Positions 46,895 to 55,528 of a stretch of DNA of 64,000 bases are shown here, one piece after another. The stretch covers positions 265,143 through 329,142 of the forward strand of contig NZ_FNJU01000004.1 of the NCBI RefSeq assembly GCF_900104555.1, read 5' to 3'. The DNA is from Litchfieldia salsa. GTDB lineage: Bacteria > Bacillota > Bacilli > Bacillales > Bacillaceae_L. The notes beneath the pieces are model-generated. The model saw nothing but the letters and a program-made list of their open reading frames with translations. It was not told the origin of the DNA and did no database searches. Both the position numbers and the translations under genes were made by a program. Within the stretch, counting starts at the first letter, position 1, and each line of letters begins with the position of its first letter.

Positions 46895-48067
46895 ATGAAT
46901 TCACAACGTTGGATGAGTAAACGTTTTTTTAGTTTTTTTATGACATGGGGCATTTTTCTACCTTATTGGTCAGGGTGGATGATTTATACAAAAGGAATTT
47001 CAGTCTCTCAGGCTAGCCTAATTATGAGCGTCGGCTTACTTGCAAGAGGCCTATCCACATTATTTGCTTTTCCCTATTTGTCACGGAGATTGAGTAGCAA
47101 ACTCCTTCTGAATGTAGCGGGGATTGGTACATTGGTTTCTATTCTTTGTTATATTCCAGTAAAATCCTTTACTGGTTTACTAATCGTAACAATCGTTTTG
47201 CACATCTTTTATCCAACTTTGATGCCTGCATTAGATAGTGCTGCAAGTGTCCTGGTGCAAAGTAAACAATTAAGACACTATGGCAAAAGTCGTCAATGGG
47301 GTTCAATTGGATTTGTTTCAATCGGTATGATTTTGACCGTTTTTACAGGGTTTCTTGGAAATGAGGTTATTTTTTGGGCACTATTGCTTGGAATAACAGG
47401 ATTTGTGTATCTAAGTTTTATGAATGCACCTAGTGTTTTAACAGAAAAGCCGCAAATAGATCAAATACAACAAGTAGGCTTCTTTCATTTATTTCGTATA
47501 AAACATTTTAGTTTGATCCTTTTGATTGTCATTTTACTGCAAGGAGCGCATGCAACTTACTATAATTATGGCTATATTTTTTTACAAGATATCCATGCAC
47601 CAATATACTTAATTGGTCTCATCCTTAACATCGCCGTGATAGCAGAAATCATCTTTTTCTCCAATTCGGATAAGAGATTTGCTCACTTTTCAGTAGGTTT
47701 ATTACTAACACTAGCAGCAATTGGATCATCTGTACGCTGGATTTTAGTATTCACCTTTCCTAGTGTGATTATTTTCTGTATTGCACAGGTTTTGCATGCA
47801 TTCTCGTTTGCAATGGCCCATTATGCGTTTATGAAATATTTAATAAACAATATTCCACAAGCGCAAGTACCTAAAGCCCAAGGCATTTATTCAGCCCTTG
47901 CACTAAGTTGGAGCACGGCAATACTCACCATTCTAGGCGGTTATTTATACGAAATTGAGCCTAGATATGCATTTATCGGAATGATTGTTTGTACACTACC
48001 AGCCATGCTGATTGCACTCGTTTATAGAAACATAGAATCTAGAAAAGAAGTTTTAGTTTCTGCTTAA
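46895..48067 (+). CDS. MFS transporter (HcaT/YwbF-like)
   Basis: Permease of 390 residues with twelve predicted helices. The N-terminus FFMTWGIFLPYWSGWMIYTKGISVSQASLIMSVGLLARGLS (in part) and KSRQWGSIGF in the middle match the phenylpropionate permease/nucleoside-type MFS_1_like family. AGGGGG ahead of the ATG. The substrate is unknown; the divergent YeiL-like protein is the likely regulator. Confidence 0.87.
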   Translation: MNSQRWMSKRFFSFFMTWGIFLPYWSGWMIYTKGISVSQASLIMSVGLLARGLSTLFAFPYLSRRLSSKLLLNVAGIGTLVSILCYIPVKSFTGLLIVTIVLHIFYPTLMPALDSAASVLVQSKQLRHYGKSRQWGSIGFVSIGMILTVFTGFLGNEVIFWALLLGITGFVYLSFMNAPSVLTEKPQIDQIQQVGFFHLFRIKHFSLILLIVILLQGAHATYYNYGYIFLQDIHAPIYLIGLILNIAVIAEIIFFSNSDKRFAHFSVGLLLTLAAIGSSVRWILVFTFPSVIIFCIAQVLHAFSFAMAHYAFMKYLINNIPQAQVPKAQGIYSALALSWSTAILTILGGYLYEIEPRYAFIGMIVCTLPAMLIALVYRNIESRKEVLVSA

Positions 48068-48070
48068 CAC

Positions 48071-48116
48071 AAAAAAGATGAGATTTCTCTAGTTTAGAGG
48101 GGTCTCATCTTTTTTT
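48071..48116 (+). terminator. Terminator of the MFS gene
   Basis: Stem AAAAAAGATGAGA / TCTCATCTTTTTT (48071-48083 with 48103-48115) followed by T. Confidence 0.85.
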
Positions 48117-48146
48117 AATATATTATTCCGGGTGGGCAATAGAATA

Positions 48147-48980
48147 TCATTTCAGTTGATGCCATCCCGCAGTCAATCCTTCATAGTTAAAAAAGGCATC
48201 TATTTCTTCAAAAACGAGCTGTGCCGCATCAGGTCCTTGATCATAGTAAGTATTTTGGTCAAATATTGCTTTATTATCTGGTTTATCAAATTCAAAAATA
48301 TTCATTATCGGTTTGTTATATTCTTTTGCAATTGCTACTTCTGTTTTTATATGATCAATTTCTTTCCCACGATAATAATTCATCACAGCTACTTCATCAC
48401 AGCTATTTTTTATAAGTCTTCTTAATTCGGATAAATGTTTCTCATCATACCAATAAGTGATACAAATCACTACAACTAGGCCCTTATTAGATGCGTATTC
48501 ATAAGCTTTTATCATATTGTCTACATAATGTTTCATTAACTCATTTTCATTATCTTTCCAGTTTTCATCTTGCGCTGGTTCTACATCGAATACAATTCCT
48601 TCTATTGCCATCTCATTCTCATGTATAGAATTGAACTCTGCTACTTGATCAACGAAGTTTGTTAGCTCTTCATAACCATAATCTGTCGTTCCCCAATAAT
48701 ATCCGCCATCCATTGCGTATACCGACAAATCCTGTTTATTCAGATTACGTACATATGTTGTAAGGGTTCCATCGACAAATTCATTTGGATAGATATACTG
48801 AAATACTCGATTGATATTTAATGGTTTCTGATCATTTTCTATCAACTTTTCTGCCTTATTTTCTATGGACCATGAGAATAAAGTACTTGTTTTCTTATTA
48901 CGTTGATTAATTCCGACAGTAGAGAACATTACAATTGAACAAAATAGGATAATCATTAAGATTTTCATTTTTGATTTCAT
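48147..48980 (-). CDS. Secreted TIM-barrel-like protein, possible glycoside hydrolase
   Basis: Protein of 277 residues with an N-terminal signal peptide or anchor (MKILMIILFCSIVMFSTVGI region). Segments EGIVFDVEPAQDENW (about 128-142) and EVAVMNYYRG (about 197-206) look like beta-strand ends of a TIM barrel, similar in spirit to GH18 or PgaB-type hydrolases, with Asp/Glu at the strand end. No family is certain. It is the third gene after a HEAT-repeat protein and a processive glycosyltransferase, 1 base after the latter, so it may trim or export the polymer made there. Confidence 0.7.
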   Translation of the reverse strand: MKSKMKILMIILFCSIVMFSTVGINQRNKKTSTLFSWSIENKAEKLIENDQKPLNINRVFQYIYPNEFVDGTLTTYVRNLNKQDLSVYAMDGGYYWGTTDYGYEELTNFVDQVAEFNSIHENEMAIEGIVFDVEPAQDENWKDNENELMKHYVDNMIKAYEYASNKGLVVVICITYWYDEKHLSELRRLIKNSCDEVAVMNYYRGKEIDHIKTEVAIAKEYNKPIMNIFEFDKPDNKAIFDQNTYYDQGPDAAQLVFEEIDAFFNYEGLTAGWHQLK

Positions 48981-48981
48981 G

Positions 48982-50385
48982 CTAACTCGCCTCTAGGTTT
49001 TCTCTTTCAATTGAACTCCAGCTGTGAAGCTTCCTCGTATAGGATAAAGTAGCATATATTCTTATAAAGAATAATACAGGTCTAAATAGAAGTACCTCCG
49101 CAAAGGCCATAAAAATAGTCCATGCAACATCTCCCATATAAATCTTTTCTCCTCTTTGTATGGACTTGCTCATATATATTAGAATGGTTTGCAGGACGCA
49201 AAAACACAAATAGAGTAAAGCTATCAAAATGGCAAAGGAAATATTTAGCTTGCCTGCCATAAGAGCGACACATATTACGATAATCCCCAATAATTCAGCA
49301 AAAGGAGCCATTAATTCATATAAAAAATAATAAGTATAGGAAAATAGACTAATAGCTTTGAATTTAGGATTTAAAAATAATACTCGATAATTCAACATAC
49401 ACTGAATTAAACCTCGATGCCACCTTGCTCTTTGTTTTCCCAAGTCTCTCAATGTAAAAGGAGCCTGCGTCCAACAAACTGCATCAGGTGTATATTTTAT
49501 GGAGTATGGAATTTGATGCGTGCGATGATGTACATGCAATCTCAATACAAGATCCATATCTTCACCTACGCTGTTCGGATCATATCCTCCAACAGCAATA
49601 ACAGTATCCTTTTTAAATAAACCAAATCCACCGGATATATTTAAGTTAGCATTAAAAGTATCATGAAAAATACGAGATGTAATAAATGATCGAATATATT
49701 CAAGTGTTTGGATACTGACGATAGGATTTTTTTTCAACCTGGTGTCAACTGGCATAGCTTTTTCAAATTCAATTCCGTTTGCAATGCGAATTTGACCACC
49801 TACAGCGATGACATTATCATCTTCGAGAAAAAGTCTTGTAGAATACTTTAAAGCATCAGCTTGTAAAACTTCATCGGCATCCATACTGACAAAATAAGGA
49901 TACCTGGAAATATTTATTCCTGCATTAACCGCATCTGCTTTATTGCCACCATTTTTCTTTCTTACTAAAACAATAGGTATACTGTTAAACTCCCCGCTAT
50001 AGACTTCGAGAATTTCTTTTGATGGTACTTGAATACGAATGGGTTTGTGATCTTTTTTCAAATTGTAATTTTCAATGATGAGCTGTGCTGTTGTATCAGT
50101 TGAACCATCATCAATAATCACAACTTCAAATAGCTTATAATGCATTTCTAACAGATGATTAACTGTTGTTAATATGGTTTTTGATTCATTATAAGCTGGT
50201 ACTAGAATAGAAATTGGAAAAAAGAAGTCATGATCCAATTCATTTTCCATTCTTTCCTTTAGTCTATTTTTACGAAGACTCCAAATAGAGATAGTTCCCC
50301 CAAGCGTAATATAAGTAGCATAGCCAAACATATAAAATGCGAAAAAGATCCCTGTAACGTATAAAAACAAATCAATATTATCCAT
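48982..50385 (-). CDS. Processive family-2 glycosyltransferase (IcaA/PgaC/HasA-like)
   Basis: Membrane glycosyltransferase of 467 residues: one N-terminal helix, the GT2 domain (PISILVPAYNESKTILTTV; VVIIDDGSTD; SMDADEVL; GGVGEDMDLVLR-like GEDMDLVLRL; QRARWHRG), then three or four C-terminal helices. The D, DxD, ED and QxxRW motifs are those of enzymes that make and export PNAG, hyaluronan or cellulose-like chains. It overlaps the HEAT-repeat gene by 8 bases and is followed by the TIM-barrel-like protein. Confidence 0.9.
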   Translation of the reverse strand: MDNIDLFLYVTGIFFAFYMFGYATYITLGGTISIWSLRKNRLKERMENELDHDFFFPISILVPAYNESKTILTTVNHLLEMHYKLFEVVIIDDGSTDTTAQLIIENYNLKKDHKPIRIQVPSKEILEVYSGEFNSIPIVLVRKKNGGNKADAVNAGINISRYPYFVSMDADEVLQADALKYSTRLFLEDDNVIAVGGQIRIANGIEFEKAMPVDTRLKKNPIVSIQTLEYIRSFITSRIFHDTFNANLNISGGFGLFKKDTVIAVGGYDPNSVGEDMDLVLRLHVHHRTHQIPYSIKYTPDAVCWTQAPFTLRDLGKQRARWHRGLIQCMLNYRVLFLNPKFKAISLFSYTYYFLYELMAPFAELLGIIVICVALMAGKLNISFAILIALLYLCFCVLQTILIYMSKSIQRGEKIYMGDVAWTIFMAFAEVLLFRPVLFFIRIYATLSYTRKLHSWSSIERENLEAS

Positions 50386-51451
50386 TTTGTAACCTTTTCT
50401 CTTTTCTATTTGTAATATGATAGATTAATTGTTCCTTTGCATAAAAATCTTGGCCTTGCAATATATCCAAAAGCTCATCCTCTTCTACACCTAACTCCGC
50501 AATTGAACGTGCAGCATTTAACCTTACATACCAATATTTTGATGATAGGACAGATTTTAATGCATCAATTGTATCTTCACCAGGATATTTAACTAAGACT
50601 AAAGCAGCTGTTGAGACGCATTCCCAGTCCTCATTATTAGGTAATTTTAAATAAGAAAGGATTGTATCTTTATATTCTAGTACAGGATACTTCTGGTAAT
50701 ATCGGAGGATAGCACAAACTATGTCTTTATCCGTATCTTCCTGTTTTAATAGTTTGATTAATTTATTTTTTAATTGTTCCCCTGAAAACCGAAAAAAATC
50801 TATAATTGCAACTTGGTATTCAGGGTTAAATTTATCAAAGTGATCATAAAGGGATTCGGCTAATGCAGTGTGATCTCCCTTAAACTCAAGTAAACCATCG
50901 GTTACTAATTTTCGGTGATGTATGTTATTGTTTCTGGAAAGTTTTATAATTACTTCTACAACTGCATCAATATTTCCAAAGGCATAGAGAGCTTTTAGCG
51001 CATTTTCACGACAATAGATGGAAGGCTCTAGAGCATACTCCAACATAATTTTAGTCATCTCATCATATTCTCCAGGATTATTTATACATAATTTTTCACA
51101 TATAAATGCATAGTAAGCCTTTTCGATCGGCTTTTTCTTCCCATATACATGTCCTAAACTCACCCATAAGCTCTTATTTTCACGAATGAACTGTCGAAAT
51201 TTCCCCCTCGCTTTGATTTGAACTGAATGATTATATTCTAATGAAGCAGCGAAAAACGCCATCAGTTCCTCAATCGAATGAAGTTTCTTATAGTACTTCT
51301 GCAGCATCTTAAGATTTTCTGAGTTTTCATCAGTAAGAATTGAATCAAAATATTCTCTCCAGCCATTCGTCAGCTTAGATTGCCTCTTATCTTTTCTTTT
51401 TTGATTTATTTTATAAAGAGAGATGCTTAAAATTATTGCAAGTGTGATCAC
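50378..51451 (-). CDS. Membrane-anchored HEAT-repeat protein
   Basis: Protein of at least 357 residues with an N-terminal hydrophobic segment and about six HEAT-like helical repeats (ENALKALYAFGNIDAVVEVI; WECVSTAALVLVKYPGEDTIDALK; YWYVRLNAARSIAELG). It is the first gene of the glycosyltransferase operon and may scaffold or regulate it. The start is unclear: GTG 51451 lacks a site and cuts the membrane helix, while the only strong site (GGTGGAGG) is 6 bases before an in-frame ATC at 51484, which would restore a full helix. The 530 bases upstream hold no gene. Confidence 0.8.
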   Translation of the reverse strand: MITLAIILSISLYKINQKRKDKRQSKLTNGWREYFDSILTDENSENLKMLQKYYKKLHSIEELMAFFAASLEYNHSVQIKARGKFRQFIRENKSLWVSLGHVYGKKKPIEKAYYAFICEKLCINNPGEYDEMTKIMLEYALEPSIYCRENALKALYAFGNIDAVVEVIIKLSRNNNIHHRKLVTDGLLEFKGDHTALAESLYDHFDKFNPEYQVAIIDFFRFSGEQLKNKLIKLLKQEDTDKDIVCAILRYYQKYPVLEYKDTILSYLKLPNNEDWECVSTAALVLVKYPGEDTIDALKSVLSSKYWYVRLNAARSIAELGVEEDELLDILQGQDFYAKEQLIYHITNRKEKRLQNG

Positions 51452-51871
51452 AATTAATATGAATAAAAAGTACCATACGATGATAAGATCCCTCCACCTT
51501 TCCTAGCAGACTATTATGACATGGCATGGCCATTTGCACCTTAGCTAACTATTAAGTGTATTTTTTCTTAGTCATTATAAAGATCCTAATCTGTTTTTTC
51601 AAAAGCGATTGTTGTTATCCTTATTCAATATCGTGTAAACATAAAAATAGTAATTTTATTAAAACAAACTCCTACAGCCCTATTACCGACTCTTATTCAT
51701 TGATACTATATTATCAGTTTTTTCGAGTTAATACTAGGTATTTCGTACTAATTATTCATTTGAATTAGGACCACCAAATTAAAAGATAGTCAAAGCTTTG
51801 AAGCCTAGATTGCCCAAATTTGAAGGGTAAAAGTGTAACCATATTTTTCACCACTGCACGTTTAAGAAAAC

Positions 51872-51912
51872 AAAAGGAGGCCGTCTATACAATGTATTAA
51901 CGGTCTCCTTCA
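51872..51912. terminator. Hairpin left of the mobile element
   Basis: Stem AAGGAGGCCGT / ACGGTCTCCTT (51874-51884 with 51900-51910, one mismatch). In the element-free chromosome it would lie about 75 bases after rlmH and could be the original rlmH terminator. Confidence 0.6.
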
Positions 51913-51982
51913 ATGTAACTTAAATTGACTTTTCCAATATATCTTAATTCAAAGCTACTTCAACTCTCTGCTTTACCTCTAT

Positions 51983-51996
51983 TTATGGTACGGTTC
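51983..51996 (+). other. Left attachment site of the rlmH element (attL)
   Basis: TTATGGTACGGTTC, identical to 57785-57798. Read on the minus strand this side codes GEPYHK and TAG, the displaced original end of rlmH. Confidence 0.88.
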
Positions 51997-52060
51997 ACCG
52001 AATACAACCTAATAACATGGTTAATTTTGAACACAAAGTATTTATATCTATTTAGCATTT

Positions 52061-52091
52061 CCCCCACAATCATGTGGGGGTATATTTTTTT
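52061..52091 (+). terminator. Orphan terminator at the left end of the element
   Basis: CCCCCAC / GTGGGGG hairpin (52061-52080) followed by TATATTTTTTT on the plus strand. No plus-strand gene ends here in the integrated state. If the element ends are joined, the recombinase gene stops at 52053-52055, immediately before it. Confidence 0.8.
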
Positions 52092-52150
52092 CATCTTTTT
52101 GAAATTACGATTTCTTTGATTAAGTCCTACTTGTTCACTTATCAAATTGG

Positions 52151-52480
52151 TTATGGTTTATCATTCGGCTTAGACCAATATTTCAAACCTTCCATTGCTC
52201 TTTCTAAATCATCCATATCATCATCTCCAAGAGTTCTATCAAACTTATCAGATAAAATTGCTCTTATTTCAGATAATCTTTGAGGTATTTTCCAATCGTT
52301 CATAAATCTAATTGTTTCACAATCGCATTCTTTTAAGATTTCTTCATCGTTATTACCATTCATCTTAGAGCCATAATAAGAACCAATTTTATCAAAAGAT
52401 ACCACCATTATATTAAGATGCTTTAAAACTTTAATAAGTTCTTCACTTGTATAAGTTATCTTTTTATTAGACTCGAGCAT
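52151..52480 (-). CDS. Element protein of unknown function (109 aa)
   Basis: Acidic, soluble protein without recognisable domain; a helix-rich C-terminus (LSEIRAILSDKFDRTLGDDDMDDLERAMEGLKYW, in part) and a lone CDC motif near residue 52. AGGAGG lies before the ATG at a spacing of 11, which supports a real gene. It is the gene nearest the left end and the last of the minus-strand series. Confidence 0.65.
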   Translation of the reverse strand: MLESNKKITYTSEELIKVLKHLNIMVVSFDKIGSYYGSKMNGNNDEEILKECDCETIRFMNDWKIPQRLSEIRAILSDKFDRTLGDDDMDDLERAMEGLKYWSKPNDKP

Positions 52481-52675
52481 TTAATGTTTATTCCTCCTTT
52501 GGACATTACCTGCTTCTATTCATATTTCCAGAGTTTCATTTTAATTTTAACATTAATAACCAACTACCTTCTATATAGTTCGTTTCGTCTATTATTAACA
52601 CAGACTGTAGTGAAGGATGTATTAGTAACCTAACAAAAACTTACATTCGTTATTATCCTGTAAAATATCCCCCAC

Positions 52676-52706
52676 CCAAAAAAGACACTCACTATAGTTA
52701 GTAAGT
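52676..52706 (-). terminator. Terminator of the resolvase gene
   Basis: Stem with GGCACTTAC / GTGAGTGTC on the minus strand followed by six T (52678-52705). Confidence 0.65.
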
Positions 52707-52708
52707 GC

Positions 52709-53278
52709 CTAAACAATTTTTTCTTTACCTTTCCTCTTTCTAATCTCCCTATACAACGTAGCTTTTGATACGCTTGTCATTTCCTCTATTTCCTTTACTG
52801 TGTATTGTTCTGTATCATATAGCTTCAAAGCTTTTTCAATTTCCTTTTTGTCCTTCTTAGGTCTGCCACCACTTCTCCCTCTTGCTCTAGCACTCTCTAG
52901 ACCCGCTCTCGTACGTTCTGAGATTAAATCTCGTTCCATTTCAGATAATACAGCTAACATTCTAAACATGGCTTTACCAACCGCTGTGGTGGTGTCTATA
53001 CTATCTCTAATACTTACTAATTCTACTCCTCTTTCTTGAAGTTCATCTGAAAGTTCTATCAACCTTTTTGTAGACCTTCCTAAACGGTCTAACTTGTACA
53101 CCACAAGTACATCACCTTCTCTGGCATACTTCAGTAAATCATGTAATTGTGGTCTATCATCTTTCATTCCACTCATTTTCTCTTGATAAATCTTTTCACA
53201 TCCAGCTTTCTCTAAAGCGTCTAATTGAACGTCTAAAGATTGGTCTTGTGTGCTTACTCTTGCATAACCAATTTTCAT
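52709..53278 (-). CDS. Small serine recombinase (resolvase/invertase, Tn3/Pin type)
   Basis: Recombinase of 189 residues. Catalytic Ser in YARVSTQDQ (residue 9), conserved KLDRLGRST and ERDLISERT (E helix), then a C-terminal HTH_7 (YTVKEIEEMTSVSKATLYREI). Full size for a resolvase. In a replicating element it would resolve multimers; no second gene copy or invertible segment with inverted sites was found next to it. Confidence 0.92.
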   Translation of the reverse strand: MKIGYARVSTQDQSLDVQLDALEKAGCEKIYQEKMSGMKDDRPQLHDLLKYAREGDVLVVYKLDRLGRSTKRLIELSDELQERGVELVSIRDSIDTTTAVGKAMFRMLAVLSEMERDLISERTRAGLESARARGRSGGRPKKDKKEIEKALKLYDTEQYTVKEIEEMTSVSKATLYREIRKRKGKEKIV

Positions 53279-53454
53279 TATGTATCACCATCCAGTATTA
53301 TTTGTTACTTATATTGTATCAAAAAGGGTAATTCGAGTAAATAAAGAAACATTGTTTTTGGAACGGTTTTTGATACTGGATTTCAACTATATTCTTATGT
53401 TTTCTGTGAGATTTAAGGATAGTGTCATAAACATTCGTTTTTGATACACATAAA

Positions 53455-53486
53455 CAAAAACTTCCACAAATTTGTGGAAGACATTT
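53455..53486. terminator. Palindromic terminator
   Basis: CTTCCACAAATTTGTGGAAG (53461-53480) is a perfect palindrome with five A on the left (T-run for the minus strand) and ATTTTTT on the right; it ends the Cys-rich protein gene. Confidence 0.8.
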
Positions 53487-53497
53487 TTTAATCTTAT

Positions 53498-54085
53498 TCA
53501 TTTAATTAACTCTTCTTCAATACATTGAATACAGAATGCTTCTGACCATACCTCAGAATACTCTTTATCCATTAACATCGCTAACAAAGTGTCACAGTCA
53601 GAATGTTCACACCAAACCTCTGTATTGTATGTCTTAAAAAGAAGTACGTTCTCAATTGGTTTCTTTGATAATATTGCATTCTTAATTTCCGTAAGACATT
53701 GCTTACAAACCAAAAACTTTTGGTCATCTACTCGATATTCACCTTTATTACATAAGGAACAACGGAGTCTCCTTCTTATTCCATCTTCATCTTTGACAAG
53801 AGGAAGTACCTCTGGATATTGTAAGCATTCAGACAATAACTCCTCCATCCTCCATTTTGTTTCATCAGATAGCTTTTTAATTCTAGGAGATAAATCTATA
53901 TTTCTCAACATAAGTTCATTGTGTATTTTCTTCACTTCTTCAATATGTTCAAGTTCATATGTATCTTTATATATTAGGTCATAGTCAAACACCCCAACGT
54001 TCCTCAATGCAATACATAAGTCCTCGAGCAATTCTTTATCATAACGCTTATTTATTGGTTGTTTATTCTTTGTATCTCTTACCAC
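53498..54085 (-). CDS. Cysteine-rich, probably zinc-binding element protein
   Basis: Protein of 195 residues. Two pairs CSLC and CKQC (about residues 113 and 131) form a zinc-ribbon-like knuckle; CEHSDC and CIQC (about 163 and 187) form a second set. The N-terminal half is helical and polar. No known family recognised. It lies between the Rep-like protein and the resolvase genes, so a role in replication, DNA binding or regulation of the element is plausible only by position. Confidence 0.65.
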   Translation of the reverse strand: MVRDTKNKQPINKRYDKELLEDLCIALRNVGVFDYDLIYKDTYELEHIEEVKKIHNELMLRNIDLSPRIKKLSDETKWRMEELLSECLQYPEVLPLVKDEDGIRRRLRCSLCNKGEYRVDDQKFLVCKQCLTEIKNAILSKKPIENVLLFKTYNTEVWCEHSDCDTLLAMLMDKEYSEVWSEAFCIQCIEEELIK

Positions 54086-54288
54086 TATTCAAAACCTCCT
54101 TTAGTTTATCGAGCCAATGTTTACTTACACTTTCGCCATCATTGAGGTTTTTCCTTTAATTATATGGATCTTGCCTATTTCCTTTATTTTGTCTATATTT
54201 TCGAGTGAATGCTGATAATATATGAATTAACCTCATCATAAAGTGGTTCGTTTCGCAGATTATAACAGGTGTATCTGGATATATTACA

Positions 54289-54313
54289 AAAAAAGCACTC
54301 GAATTGAGTGCTT
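54289..54313 (-). terminator. Terminator of the Rep-like gene
   Basis: AAGCACTC-GAATT-GAGTGCTT hairpin with seven T on the minus strand. Confidence 0.85.
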
Positions 54314-54316
54314 GAA

Positions 54317-55186
54317 TTAGTTGGCTTCCATATTTACATTTTGTCGAGGTATCCAATCAAATAGTGTATCTATGTTGTTATGAAATGTAGAAACAAAATC
54401 AAAACCATGTATATCAACGATTTGCTTTATATCATTTCTGAATTTAATACCTCTTTGACTTTTCGCTTTACGTCTCATTACCTTTTGCATTTCACTTATA
54501 TACTTAGATGGAACAGATAACTCTTTCATATTTGGAATAAAAGAGAACTTATCCAAATACTTATCAATCCAATCAAATTGCAAATGATGTATTGGTATTT
54601 GCTCATTTAATTTAGGATTGATAGTAACCTCATATCTAAGTCTATAATTATCAGTGATTTCGTTTCCATACTTCTGTTGAAGTTGTTTTTTCTTGTCATA
54701 TATTAAAGCCTGCTGTGGGCTAGTGTTTGCATAGATATAGTAATTCTGTCCATAATCAATCACGTTTCCGTCTTTCGTTTCATGTTTATACTTCACTTTC
54801 GTTCCATTAGATATATGAGAGTAATGATTACTAATGGGAGTATTGAAATCATAAGCTATTTCGACTTGATTAATAAACCAATCATATCGTTGAAGCAGTA
54901 ATTTTATGTTTGTCGGCATATTCTTTAGAGTTTCATGTTGAAGTTCAATCTTGATATTCCAGTTTGACCTCATGATTTTGTTTATGTTTGGTCTATGATA
55001 TTGGTCTATAGGATTATATTTAATCGCATACGGAACAGTATCATTGTTCATTGTATGAGTTGTTTTATACTCATTGTAGTTAAATTGCCTTTTCATGTTA
55101 AACATGTCTTTTACGTTATTGTTAAATTCCCTACTAGTTATACCTGTAACAAGATATATCGTATCAATAGTTACGTCCTGTAGCAT
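54317..55186 (-). CDS. Putative rolling-circle-type replication initiator (Rep-like)
   Basis: Protein of about 289 residues. VEIAYDFNTP (about 105-120), ALIYDKKKQLQQKYG and RLRYEVTINPKL (about 180-220) follow the pattern seen in Rep_trans and filamentous-phage gpII/CRI-type initiators (D-F, Y-D-K, R-x-E-V), which suggests a nicking initiator; the match is by eye and not decisive. Start at 55186 behind GGAGGTGAG; a longer frame from 55240 lacks a site. If correct, the excised circle can replicate. Confidence 0.55.
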   Translation of the reverse strand: MLQDVTIDTIYLVTGITSREFNNNVKDMFNMKRQFNYNEYKTTHTMNNDTVPYAIKYNPIDQYHRPNINKIMRSNWNIKIELQHETLKNMPTNIKLLLQRYDWFINQVEIAYDFNTPISNHYSHISNGTKVKYKHETKDGNVIDYGQNYYIYANTSPQQALIYDKKKQLQQKYGNEITDNYRLRYEVTINPKLNEQIPIHHLQFDWIDKYLDKFSFIPNMKELSVPSKYISEMQKVMRRKAKSQRGIKFRNDIKQIVDIHGFDFVSTFHNNIDTLFDWIPRQNVNMEAN

Positions 55187-55300
55187 AATCTCACCTCCAA
55201 TCTTGATAAAGTTTTCACGTTTAATCCTTTGATAAAACAATTTATTTTTAGACTAATATCCTTGTATTAATATCAAGGAAGTGTCCTCTACAATGTACTC

Positions 55301-55471
55301 TTAACACACATCTTCTTCTTCCCACGGTCTAAAACCATGTGGAAATTCTCCTCCCCAATAATCTATTAGATTATCTACTTCTATCTCTTCATTCGTTAAT
55401 GTATCGAATAATATTGAAGAAAGACTATCAATAAAAACAGCTACCTTATTTTCATTGCTATGCTTATCCAT
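55301..55471 (-). CDS. Small acidic element protein (56 aa)
   Basis: ATG 55471 preceded by AAGGAGGTG. The product MDKHSNENKVAVFIDSLSS... ends in WGGEFPHGFRPWEEEDVC: strongly acidic, with a Trp/Pro/Gly-rich tail and a terminal Cys. No family is known to me. It is divergent from the XRE gene across the GTAGCA operator array and precedes the Rep-like gene by 114 bases, so it may be an early regulator such as an antirepressor or copy-control protein (inference). Confidence 0.65.
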   Translation of the reverse strand: MDKHSNENKVAVFIDSLSSILFDTLTNEEIEVDNLIDYWGGEFPHGFRPWEEEDVC

Positions 55472-55528
55472 CTTTAACACCTCCTTCTAAACCTTCTTTT
55501 CTACCACAAAATTAATAATACAAGATTA

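Noticed and set aside
51556-51768. 70-aa reading frame left of the mobile element
   Set aside because: No ribosome binding site, biased hydrophobic/low-complexity composition from AT-rich DNA, no support as a gene.
52709-53278. Phase-variation invertase with nearby invertible DNA
   Set aside because: No inverted repeats flanking a promoter or gene segment were found next to it; a resolvase role fits better.
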